Assembly (NCBI RefSeq): GCF_937616625.2
Contig: NC_065571.1
Span: 24,378,201 to 24,442,200 of the forward strand
Direction: 5' to 3'
DNA: 64,000 bases
Origin: Mercurialis annua
Taxonomy: Eukaryota > Streptophyta > Magnoliopsida > Malpighiales > Euphorbiaceae
Part shown: positions 47,319 to 58,476 of the stretch, in pieces
Layout: each line of letters starts with the position of its first letter
How positions within the stretch are numbered: the first letter of the stretch is position 1
Notes under the pieces: generated by a model
The model's database searches: none
Seen by the model: the letters and a program-made list of their open reading frames with translations, nothing else
Told to the model about the DNA's origin: nothing
Translations under genes and position numbers: made by a program

Positions 47319-47812
47319 TGTTGGGTTTTCTAGGTTCATAACGCAGCGAAATTTCAAAAATTTTATCTAAAATCCAAACCAAGATCCATGTAATTTGAAT
47401 AAATAGATTAATAACAGAATCAATACTTACTTGTATGTCGAATTCAACAGCAATGCAGGAAGGAAGGAGGTGGTTCACTTTGGTGATACCTGGCCTCGGA
47501 TTAGAAACGCCTCCAAAAGAATGCGTCCTCTACGAGTATCCACACGAACAGACCTTAGCCAAAACTAGTGCTTGTGTGCTAGCACTATTGCTTCAAAAGC
47601 AATTTTGAATTTTAGTGATTTAGTGAATAATGAATTTCGTTATCCTCAAAACTATTCCTAAATGTGTATTTATAGTCATACAACAACACTAGGGTTTGAG
47701 ACGAATTCGAATTTCAAACTCATTGCAATTCTTACAAGTTTATGTTTATCAAAAACTCCTTTTTGATAATCATCCATATATATTAATTATTATATTTATT
47801 ATCTTCAAAAAT
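47319..47812 (-). repeat. Third copia1 LTR fragment, duplicated from the left edge
   Basis: Matches 27804-~28306, ending at TTATCTTCAAAAATAAAG, where satellite resumes. It differs from the left LTR at about 6 of ~490 sites, but much more from the right LTR, so it is a copy of the left LTR edge with its flank and not a separate insertion. Confidence 0.9.
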
Positions 47813-50800
47813 AAAGCGTTACGAAACAAAACCAAACGTTTCCCATTTTTAGCAATTTATGCCAAACATTTACAAACGTTACGAAACAAATCCAAACGTT
47901 TTCCCTTTTTAGCGATTTAAGCCAAACGTTTACAAACGTTACGAAATTTCCCCATTTTAGCAATTTAAGACCAACGTTTAAAACGTTACGAAACAAATCC
48001 AAACGTTTCACATGTTTAGCGATTTAATCCAAACATTTACAAACGTTACGAAACAAATCCAAACGTTTCGCTTATATCGCTAAAATGGGAAACGTTTGGA
48101 TTTTTTTCGTAACGTTTGTAAACGTTCAGCTTAAATGGCAATAAATGTGAAACACTTGGATTTATTTCGTAACGTTTGTAAATGTTTTCTTTAAATAGCT
48201 AAAAAGGTGAAACGTTTGGCTTTGTTTCGTAACGTTTGTAAACGTGCGGCTTAAATCGCTAATATGGGGAAACGTTTGGATTTGTTTCATAACGTTTGTA
48301 AAGGTTTGGCTTAAATTGCTACAAACGTTTCGAAACAAATCCAAATATTTCACCTTTTTAGTGATTTAAGCCAAACGTTTACAAATGTTACGAAACAAAT
48401 CCAAGCGTTTCACTTTTTTAGCGATTTAGGCAAAAAGTTTACAAAATTTCCGAAATAAATCCAAGCGTTTCACTTTTTTAGCGATTTAAACCAAACGTTT
48501 ATAACGTTACAAAATAAATCCAAAAGTTTCACCTTTTTAGCGATTTAAGTCAAACATTTATAAACGTTACGAAACAAATCCAAACGTTTCACCTTTTAAG
48601 CAATTTAAGCCAAACGTTTACAAACGTTACGAAATAAATCCAAACGTTTCACCTTTTTAGTGATTTTAGCTAATCGTCTACAAGCGTTACGAAACAAAAT
48701 CAAACGTTTCACCTTTTTAGCGATTTAAGCCAAACGTTTACAAACGTTACGAAACAAAACAAAACGTTTAAAACGTTACGAAACAAATCCAAACCTTTCA
48801 CATTTTTATCGATTAAGCCAAACGTTTAAAAATGTTACGAAACAAAGCCAAACGTTTACAAACGTTATGAAACAAATCCAAGCGTTTCACCTTTTTAGCA
48901 ATTTAAGCCAAACGTTTACAAACGTTACGAAACAAAACCAAATGTTTCACCTTTTTAGCGATTTAAGACGAACTTTTACAAATGTTACAAAACAAAACCA
49001 AGTGTTACACCTTTTTAGCGATTTAAGGCAAACGTTTACAAACGTTACGAAAAAAACCAAACTTTTAAAATGTTATGAAACAAATCCAAACCTTTCACAT
49101 TTTTAGACATTTAAGCCAACCGTTTACAAACATTACGGAACAAAGCCAAACGTTTATATACGTTACGAAACAAATCCAAGCATTTCACCTTTTTAGCAAT
49201 TTAAGCCAAACGCTTACAAACGTTACGAAACAAAACCAAACATTTCATCTTTTTGGCGATATAAGCCGAATGTTTACAAACATTACGAAACAAAACCAAA
49301 TGTTTCACCTTTTTAGCGACTTAAACCAAATGTTACAAAACAAAAATAAATGCTTAAAATGTTACGAATCAAATCCAATCGTAACGTTTCACCCTTTTAG
49401 CGATTTAAGGAAAACGTTTACAAATGTTACGAAACAAATCCAAACGTTTCACCTTTTTAGAAATTTAGGCAAAACGTTTACAAACGTTACGAAACAAATC
49501 CAAGCGTTTCACCTTTTTAGTGATTTAAATCAAACGTTTAAATCGTTTCGAAACAAATCCAAAAGTTTCACCTTTTTAGCGATTTAAGCCAAACATTTAC
49601 CAAAGTTAAAAAACAAATCCAAACGTTTCACCTTTTTAGCAATTTAAGACAAACGTTTACAAATGTAATGAAACATAACCAAACGTTTCACCTTTTTAGC
49701 GATTTAAGCCAAACATTTACAAATGTTACGAAAAAAAACCAAACGTTTCATCATTTTAGCGATTTAAGCTGAACGTTTACAAAAGTTACGAACCAAAACC
49801 AAAGGTTTTACCTGTTTAGCGATTTAAGCCAAACGTTTACAAACGTTACGAAACAAAACCAAACGTTTAAAATGTTACGAAACAAATCTAAACGTAACAT
49901 TTAACCTTTTTTAGCGATTTAGGCCAAACGTTTACAAAAGTTAAGAAACAAATCCAAGCTTTAACCTTTTTAACGATTTAAGCAAAACGTTTACAAACGT
50001 TACGAAACAAATCCAAGTGTTTTACCTTTTAAGCGATTTAAACAAAACGTTTAAAACATTACGAAAAAAATCCAAAAGTTTCACCTTTTTAGCAATTTAA
50101 GCTAGACCGATTACAAACTTTACGAAACAAAACCAAACGTTCCGCCTTTTTAGTATTTTAAGCCAAACGTTTACAAACAAATCCAAACGTTTCACCTTTT
50201 TAGTGATTTAAGACAAACGTTTACAAACATTACGTAACAAATCCAAACGTTTCACCTTTTTAGCGATTTAAGCCAAACATTTACAAACGTTACGAAACAA
50301 ATCCAAGTGTTTCACCTTTTTTGCGATTTAAACCAAATTTTTAAATCGTTAAGAAACAAATCCAAATGTTTCACCTTTTTAGCGATGTAAGCCAAACATT
50401 TACAAACGTTACAAAACAAATTCAAACGTTTCACCTTTTTAGTAATTTAAGCCAAACTTTTACAAACGTTACGAAACAAAACCAAACGTTTCACCTTTTT
50501 AGCGATTTAAGCCAAACGTTTACAAACGTTACGAAACAAAACAAAACGTTTCACCATTTTAGCGATTTAAGCTGAACGTTTACAAAAGTTACGAAACAAA
50601 ACCAAAGGTTTCACCTTTTTAGCGATTTAAGCCAAACGTTTACAAATGTTTCGAAATAAAACCAAACGTTTAAAATGTTACGAAAAAAATCCAAACGTAA
50701 CATTTCACCTTTTTAGCGATTTAAGCCAAACGTTTACAAAAGTTAAGAAACAAAATCCAAGTGTTTTACCTTTTTAGTGATTTAAACAAAACGTTTAAAA

Positions 50801-51344
50801 CATTTCAAAACAAATCCAAAAGTTTTACCTTTTTGGTGATTTATGCCAGACCGATTACAAACGTTACGAAACAAAACCAAACATTTCACCTTTTTAGTGT
50901 TTTAAGCCAAAAGTTTACAAACAAATCCAAACGTTTCACCTTTTCAGTGATTTAAGCCAAACGTTTACAAATGTTATGAAACAAATCCGAACGTTTCCCC
51001 TTTTTAGCCATTTAAGCCAAAAGTTTACAAACGTTACGAAACAAAACCAAACGTTTCATCTTTTTACCGATTTAAGCCAAACATTTACAAACGCTACGAA
51101 ACAAAACCAAACGTTTAAAACGTTACAAAACAAATCCAAACCTTTCACATTTTTTGCGATTTAAGCCAAACGCTTACAAACGTTACGAAACAAAGCCAAA
51201 CGTTTACAAACATTACGAAACAAATCCAAGCGTTTCACCTTTTTAGCAATATAAGCCAAACATTTACAAACGTTACGAAACAAAACCAAACGTTTCACCT
51301 TTTTAACAATTTAAGCCTAACGTCTACAAATGTTACGAAACAAA
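47813..51344. repeat. 60-bp satellite array, mostly forward with one reverse island
   Basis: Forward to ~48068, reverse at ~48069-48320, forward again to 51344. The first switch reads AAACGTTTCGCTTATATCGC, so it falls right at an AAACGTTT. In-phase 20-residue frames at 48867-49106, 49075-49587 and 50366-50575 are not considered genes. Confidence 0.94.
51340..51344. other. Target-site duplication of copia2, left copy (ACAAA)
   Basis: ACAAA directly before the LTR start TGTTAG; the same five bases follow the 3' LTR at 60468-60472. Confidence 0.88.
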
Positions 51345-52478
51345 TGTTAGTAGTATATGCCCTAGGGCCATTTGATCGTGTATATTTGTAGAATTAATCC
51401 CAATGGCAAAGATATATATGTTCTATTTGAACTAAGTGTCTCATCAACTAAGTGTCATGTATTACGTATTGTCCTTATCATATTGTGGTAGAATCTATTC
51501 TTAAGGTGTTAAGAATATGAGTGACAGATTCTATTATACAAGTGATCTAAATAACCGTTCGCGATCGATGGGGTCGTGCGAATAAGGGCATTGCATTATC
51601 CCAGAAAGATCGTCACCTCTGTTTATTCTCCTGATTAGTAAAGAGTTACTAATTATAGGAAGTAGTGAGTCTCATACTACTTGATGGGGATCAGAATAAA
51701 CATGTGGACACTCAAGGTGTTGAGTGAGTCGAACAAGTGACGCTAGATGACTTATACATGGTAATTCATTAAAGTCAATTTAATGTCATCTAGTTCATAA
51801 TTGTACATATTTCCTTTGACTTGCGGTGACACTATCTTGTATATAGGTGATTAGAGTTTGATACTCCTTAACTCTAGATCTTTCATGAGCTAGAGCCGCG
51901 GGATGTGTTGGCTCTAGTTAGTTGTATATGGAGATAGGGGTTTAACCTAGAAAGGATTCATCACTCTGGATGAACGGAGACAAGATTCTATGCTATCTCA
52001 AATTGTTCTTGATGGATGATAAAACCTGCGCAGGTGTATATGACTTACATAGAAAGTTGTTTTTAGTGGAAGTCATATTTATCAAGAATTAGAACTGAGA
52101 GATGAGGTCATATGATCAAGACAAACATTGTTTGACTTAACCGTGACACTAGTCGAGATTGGAATCTTAGATGAAGGGAATTTTGAGTGTACGGTATTAT
52201 GAACAATGGTTCATAAAGAATGCATTGAAACATTCATCTCTATTTGGGGGTCGTGATATGTTGCTAGACGTCACTCTCGATCTACGAGAATTAATAATTA
52301 AATGGGATTTAATTATTTAATATAAGAAAGGCGTTTCTTATGTCTCTCGTTGCCATATAGATGTGAACCTAGTTAGTCACACACAATAGAGTGTGCAACC
52401 GATTGAGTTTACGAAAGATCGATTTCATATAGATACTAGCATATCTCGGAAATTAATCTAAGATGAAAAACAAGTACA

Positions 52479-52588
52479 AATTAGGGACTAATTTGTAAGA
52501 GTTATAAATTAGTAGGAACCTAATTGTATTATGTCCATATTAATTAGGGACTAATTTATAAGAATTATAAATTAGTAGGAACCTAATT
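52479..52588. repeat. Tandem duplication inside the copia2 LTR
   Basis: AATTAGGGACTAATTT at 52479 and 52542 each start a 47-bp unit ending AGGAACCTAATT, spaced 63 bp. The same pair is in the 3' LTR, where one arm position differs (AGAGTT instead of AGAATT). Confidence 0.85.
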
Positions 52589-52681
52589 ATATTTTAACCA
52601 AGTTTTATGATTAAATGGCTTAAGTAATTAATTAGTGTAATTAATGATACTTAAATCATTAATCATAAGCTAATAGAATGA

Positions 52682-52874
52682 TGATGTCATGGTGAAGTAA
52701 TGAGATAAGGAAATAAGCTTATATGTGATGTCATATGATGACATCACCTATATGATGTCACCTATGTGATGTCACCACATGAAAGGTGTCATGTGGTGGC
52801 AACACCTTTGCTTGGTGTGTGACACCTAGCATGCAAGGTGTTGCATTCTTAAGGCATGATCTAGCCTATAAATA
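52682..52874 (+). promoter_or_regulatory. Copia2 LTR promoter: TGATGTCA cluster and TATA box
   Basis: TATAAATA lies at 52867-52874. Upstream, the octamer TGATGTCA occurs at 52682, 52726, 52753 and 52767, and its complement TGACATCA at 52739. The last three are spaced exactly 14 bp. This resembles ATF/CRE-like sites bound by plant bZIP proteins. AGGTGTCA and TGACACCT follow as an inverted pair. The 3' LTR carries the same array, with TATA at 59999-60006. Factor identity is inferred. Confidence 0.6.
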
Positions 52875-53336
52875 GAGCATGTCCTTGCTCATTTCAAAGA
52901 CACACCACACAACACACATCTCACTACAAAGTTGTAGAGAGAGAAAGCACTTGAAGGAGTTCAAGTATTCATCAATCACGGGAAAAACTTGGCGACGTTT
53001 TTCATACATCCGAGCAAGGTAGTGATCGCGGCGAGAGTTTGAGCTTAGGGCTGCTCGGCAAGAGGAACTCTTGCAGGATTACTTCAAGGCGAGGATTCAA
53101 TCGGACGCATACTCGTGTGGACGAGCTTGAGGTCGCCGTACTTTCGGGACTACAAGAATCGTTGGAGAATCGACATAGGTATTCTTCTTACGATTCCTAG
53201 ATGCGTGCTTTAATTAATAAATGATACGACGATCCATTTGTTGTTGATATGATCAATTTTAGGATCCGGGTTGTTGGAATTTCGATTTTGAATTGAAATA
53301 TACGATTCGGACCCGCGCCTCCCGCTGCGCCAACAG

Positions 53337-53348
53337 TGGTATCAGAGC
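53337..53348 (+). other. Copia2 primer-binding site (initiator Met tRNA)
   Basis: TGGTATCAGAGC, one base after the LTR end at 53335. Confidence 0.93.
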
Positions 53349-53551
53349 AAAGGATAATGTGCATGGAGATGCAACACATGGAGATGTGTCGATTATCCGA
53401 TTCTAGGGAACTCTCACTCATGATCGTGTGACGAAGTGAGGCTCTCCACCCTAGAGCGTATGAGATGCGTGCTTTGATAGGTACATATGGATGTCACCTT
53501 ATGAGATAGGATCGAGTCCATATTGGTCCACAACCTCACTATTGGCTGGGA

Positions 53552-53572
53552 GCCAACAGTGGTATCAAAGCC
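53552..53572 (+). other. Second LTR-end/primer-site-like sequence in the copia2 leader
   Basis: GCCAACAGTGGTATCAAAGC repeats the LTR-end plus primer-site junction found at 53329-53348, with one change in the primer site (AAAGC for AGAGC). It is 223 bp downstream of the true site. Confidence 0.7.
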
Positions 53573-53857
53573 ACCGTATCATCGAGTATTAACGCTTTAC
53601 GATTGAATAAATGTATAAATAATCATGGACTTAGGAATTATTATTGGGCATGTAATTTATAATTCCGAGGGATTTTGTTTTTCCAAAAACGAACAAACGC
53701 TATTGTGATATTAATTACATTTGATTAAATTCTGTCTAGGAGATTGGTACTTAAGTGGTCCGCTTGTGACCCTCCAATCTATCCTGGGAATTTTTCTAAT
53801 GTGATCATTTAACACAATACGTGATTCGCTTGTGCATTATGTTGTCATCAACGGGAT

Positions 53858-54080
53858 GTGCGGAAAAAGGCGAAACCCGAAAAAAAAAACCCGGAAAAAT
53901 AAAAATAATATTTTTTTTCATAAAAACCAAAAATGCTGAAAAACGGGTTTTACACCCGGGAAAAAGTTTTCGGCCCGAAAAAAAAATATTTTTTTTCCGT
54001 AAAAAACCGAAATGCTGAAAAAGGGGTTTTACACCCAGGGAAAAAGTTTCCGACTCGAAAAAAAAAAAAAAAAGAACGTA
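53858..54080. repeat. A-rich 79-bp tandem repeat in the copia2 leader
   Basis: ATGCTGAAAAA starts units at 53933 and 54012 (79 bp apart), each followed by GGGTTTTACACCC, GGGAAAAAGTTT and a long A run; a partial unit lies upstream. GGGTTTTACACCC-type stretches are short inverted repeats. The frames at 53821-54181 only translate this repeat. Confidence 0.8.
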
Positions 54081-54429
54081 AAATAAAAATAAATTTTTAT
54101 TTCGAGGATCAGCGATCGGTTGAGGCTTTCGGAGGTTCTAGGACGATTCCTCTATACCTAAAGAAAGCAGATATTACATAGTGAATGATTAGAGAATCAT
54201 TTCCGAGATATGTAATAGTTTGCTCATTCTTTTGTGGCTAAAGAATGAGACCTAGGAAGTCCATGATCATACATGTGTGATTGCATGATTAATTTTAGCT
54301 TTAATATGTATGAGATGCATGCTAAAATGTATTGTGTGTTTAGTGAGACCTGAATAACTTAAAACCCTAAGAAATCTTCCTAAAAGTTAAAAGATTAAGT
54401 TTATATTGATTAATCATTAAATTGTTTAT

Positions 54430-57400
54430 CAATGGCTCTCCATTGGAGCAATAAACCAACACGCTTTGAGTTATCATCTTGTCGGCTATGGATACATAGG
54501 GGTGAGATGATATCGTCAAGAGATGTTGTTGAGTTTATTGTTAAGCATGAGATGTTACGGGTGAAGTCGATATAATATACGGCGAGAAAGGCAATTAGGC
54601 GTACCTGAGTCGTATATTATTCAAATCGATACATCTTAGTTGATTCAATGGGTTAAACTTAACTAATGTGGAAACCTAAGAATAGCATTAAGTACTTGAG
54701 GGTGAAAGCATTAGGAGCCGGAAATGATTGAACCTCATATGAGATATGATGAACAAGTAATTGTTCACTTATATATCATTTTGATCCTAAGAATAGCATT
54801 AAGTACTTGAGGGAAAGATAAATGAATATAAGAATTCAATCACCCACTTGAAATCTTTTCCAACAAAGATTCACGTTTCCTATTTTGGAAGTGTAGGATT
54901 CGATAAAGATAGTGGGAGGCCATTTTGATAAAGACCAAATCATTATGGTTAAATATACAAAATAACACGAATACTAATTAGAGATCTTTGCTATCTAAGG
55001 GATAATAAGATTAAATAGAATCCTTTTAAAGTGACATTCACGATAGTAATCCGCTAGTGGTTTAAAATCATTTTTTGATTGATTAAGATATTTAGATGCC
55101 TCCAAGGCTTTTGCGAAAAAGAAATGCACATTGGTTAACAAAGAAAAGTGTTTTCGTTTGTTAAGATGTAGGACAGTATAAGTCATAGCCGGAAATATTT
55201 GGAATATTTAAAAGGCGGTTCGGTCAATAAAAGAAAGTGTTTCTTTTGTCAAACCGAAAGACATTGAAATGGAAATTACATTAAGTATTGTGAATACTTA
55301 AAGGGCAATGACGAGAGGAACGACAATTCCATCAAGAATGTGTCCATCTCATATTCCAATGTCAATTGCTCATTTAAAAGCTTGGGCATTGAATACCGAT
55401 GCTAATTCTCACATTTGTTTATCTTTTACGGATTTAGTAAAAGTGAGAAAGAAAGGAAAAAGATGAAGTAATCTTAAATCTCGGGAATGACGCAAGCGTT
55501 GCGACAAGAGCTATAGGATCAACTTCAATTTTCTTAAATAAACATAAGTTATACTTAAACAAGTTTTTTGTACTTACCCAATATATATAGAAATATCATA
55601 TCCGAATTTATATGACAAATTTGGTAGTTGATTTTCTATTTACAAAGGATGTTTGTAGTATTATGTTTGATAATACGGAGTTGGGTATGGATATGTACAA
55701 AATGTTCTTTATGACTTGAATAAAGATGTTTAATGCAAAAGATGTTTTGGAAATTAATACCATAAGTAATCAAACTTCTAAACAACTTTGGCATTTATAA
55801 TTAGGACATATTGCAAAAGATAGACATAACAAGTTAGATAGGATGGGAATCTTGAGCAATCAAGATTTTGCATCTCTTCCGATTTGTGAGTCGTATCTTA
55901 AAGACAACATGGCCTGATTATTCTTTGTGGGACAAAGAGGTAGAGCTAAAGCCGTTTAAGAGATCATACATAGTGATGTATATGGTACGTTTAAAGAAAC
56001 GGACCAAGGTAGATACTTATACTTCATTTTCTACATCGATGATTTATCACGATATAGTTAAGTTTGTCTTATGAAGAACAAACATGAAGATTTTGAAATG
56101 TTCAAATGACTTCAAGAATGAAGTAGAAAACCAAATTGGAAAAGGTATTAATACTTTACGATGTGATCGAAAAGGGAAGAATACTTGAGTACATAATTTG
56201 GTATGTTCCTAAAAGGAATGTGGTATTATTTTTTAACTTGCTCCTTGGGAACACCATGGTTGAATGGTGCGTCTGTTAAGAAGGAGGTATCGTACATTGT
56301 GGGAAATGATACGATCAATAATGAGCTATATACTGACTTATCCATCTCGTTATAGGGTCAAGCACTTCTTACCGCAAATAAAATTCTAAATTAAATTCCA
56401 ACTAAATCCGCTCCATACATACCTTATGAGATATGGTATGGAATAAAGTCTTAAGGATGTTAAGATTTGAGGGTGTTCGGAACATATCATGTAACTGATA
56501 TCCGATAAATTTGGAATCAAAATCAATCATGGAAAGGTTATGTTGGATATCCTAAAGACAGTTTAGGATATTGTTTCTATATTCGAACCGAACAAACAAT
56601 CATTGTTTATCGGTGGTAGTCTTTCTTGATAAAGCGTTTATTCAAGAGGGACACTAAGAAAGGAATATAGAATTAGATGAGGAGTCATCTAGTTACCAAC
56701 AAAATAATGAATCAATGAAGATTGATCAAACCCACTAAAAGCCGGAGTTAGTAAAAGATGTATCTACATTAACAACTCGAAGATTAAGTAGAGTATCTCG
56801 TCCACTGGAGAGAGATAGTTTTCCCACATGATAAACAAGAGTTGTTTAGTCATGGAGTAAAAGATCAAATGTTGATCCCTCTACTTATGAGGAAACTATA
56901 TGTTATATATATTCTTCAAAATTGGTTTGAAGGAATAAAATCTGAAATGGATTCCATATAAAGAAACCAAATTTTAGGAGCTAGTCGATCCATCCAAAGG
57001 TATTATACCAATAAGGTTTAAATGGATCTTCAAGTGTAAAATTGGTACTAATGGAAAGGTGGAGACCTTTAAAGCTAAGCTTGTTGCAAAAGAGTTTTGC
57101 TAGAGGCGAGAAGTTGTATTGTGAATACACTTTATTGCGGGTAGCCATGCTTAAGTTCATCAAGATTTTTCTTACCAAGGCTACACATTTAGATTTTGTG
57201 GTTAGACATATGAATGTAAGAACCACATTTCTTAATGGTTAAATTAAGGAGTATATCTATATGGAACAAGTCGAGGATTTTGAATCCGAAGAAGGTTCCA
57301 AGACGTGTAAGCTAAAATGATCCCTAGTGGATGAAAAGAAAGCTTCGAGTTTCATCGTCTTGATAAATCCGTAAGAAGTTACGAATTTATTAAAAACGAT

Positions 57401-58340
57401 GATAAACCCAATGTTTACAAGAAGGTTAGTGGAAGCAGACTCACTTTCATGATATTGCATGTAGATAACTTATTACTAATAAATAATAATATCGGAATGT
57501 TAACTTTTGTAAAACTTTGGTTTATCTAATACGTACTCCATCAAAGACCTCGGAGAGGTAGCCTAAATTCTCAGTATTAGACTCTATAGAGATAGATCTA
57601 AGAGAATAATTGGTTTCTCCTAAAGGCTCTTCTTAGAAAAGATATTGATACTAGTTAGGCATAAAATTCTTCTTTCAAAGGGAATGTCTTCCGAAACTTC
57701 TGAAGAAAGAAAGAATCTAGCAAAGATACCATAAGCTTCAGCAATTGGTAGTCTGAGGTATGTGTTGCCACATACAAAGCTAGAAAATGACTATGCGGTT
57801 AGTGGGACTAATCGGTTTTAATCCAATCTATGTTGAGAACATTGGATGGTTGTTAAAGGTATCTTTAAGTACTTTTATAGAACTAAAGATATGGTATTAA
57901 CAAATGGAGAACGAGATTTTTAAGTAGACCGTTTTACAGATTCTGATTAATAATCAGATATGGATAATAGAGAGTCTATCTCCAGATTCATATTTATCTA
58001 TAATGAAGGAGTAGTGAGCTAGCAGTGTTCTAAGCAAGAGTCAACTCCATACTCCATTATAGAAGCCGAGTATATTATGACATGAGATGTCGTAATAGAA
58101 GGTGTTTGGATAAATTAGTTTATAACTGAACTAAGTACGGTTTTCTTCCATTAAGTCGAAAAGTTCCTCTTTTCTGCGACCACAATGGTGCTACTGCCCT
58201 AGCAAAAGAAACCGGGTCTCACAAATTATCCGAACATAAAGAAAGGCATTATCATATTATCTAAAGAAATTGTTGGAAAGAGAAAATTATTTCTCTAAAA
58301 GATAGCATTAGCCAATAAGACGGCTAACCCACTGACAAAG
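54430..58340 (+). pseudogene. Copia2 gag-pol relic
   Basis: No frame is longer than ~82 codons, but remnants lie in canonical order: CCHC-like CFFCQTERH with an internal stop and a lost last cysteine (from 55238); protease-like NTDANSHIC (~55392); LWHL and LGHIAKDR (~55785); integrase IHSDVYG (~55965) and YIDDLSRY (~56035); RT KWIFKCKIG (~57020), NVRTTFLNG (~57214) and HVDN (57459-57470) where functional elements have YVDD; RNase H EAEYI (~58062) and CDHNGATALAKE (~58174). Stops and frame changes separate nearly all of them. The catalytic YVDD site is altered, so this copy cannot make working reverse transcriptase. Gag's first part (54430-55230) is too degraded to delimit. Confidence 0.85.
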
Positions 58341-58465
58341 CCCATGACTTGGAGTCATTAAGGTTTACATGACTTAGAGTCATTAAGGTTTACATGGCTT
58401 AGAGTCATTAATATTTACATCTTGTGAAGATGGGGCTTAGATATAGTTGTCAATGGCACTAGTGC

Positions 58466-58476
58466 AAGTGGGAGAT
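58466..58476 (+). other. Copia2 polypurine tract
   Basis: AAGTGGGAGAT immediately before the 3' LTR start TGTTAG. Same motif as copia1. Confidence 0.88.

Larger units (their letters stand above)
51345..53335 (+). repeat. Copia2 5' LTR (1991 bp)
   Basis: Begins TGTTAGTAGTATATGC, ends CTGCGCCAACA. It contains the promoter region at 52682-52874 and a 63-bp-spaced duplication at 52479-52588. Confidence 0.96.

Noticed and set aside
27804..47812. Two separate copia insertions, one on each side of 46436-47318
   Set aside because: The third LTR piece matches the left LTR and its satellite flank far better than the right LTR, so duplication of one insertion is simpler.
53821..54181. Lysine-rich frames in the copia2 leader
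   Set aside because: They are read-throughs of the A-rich 79-bp repeat.
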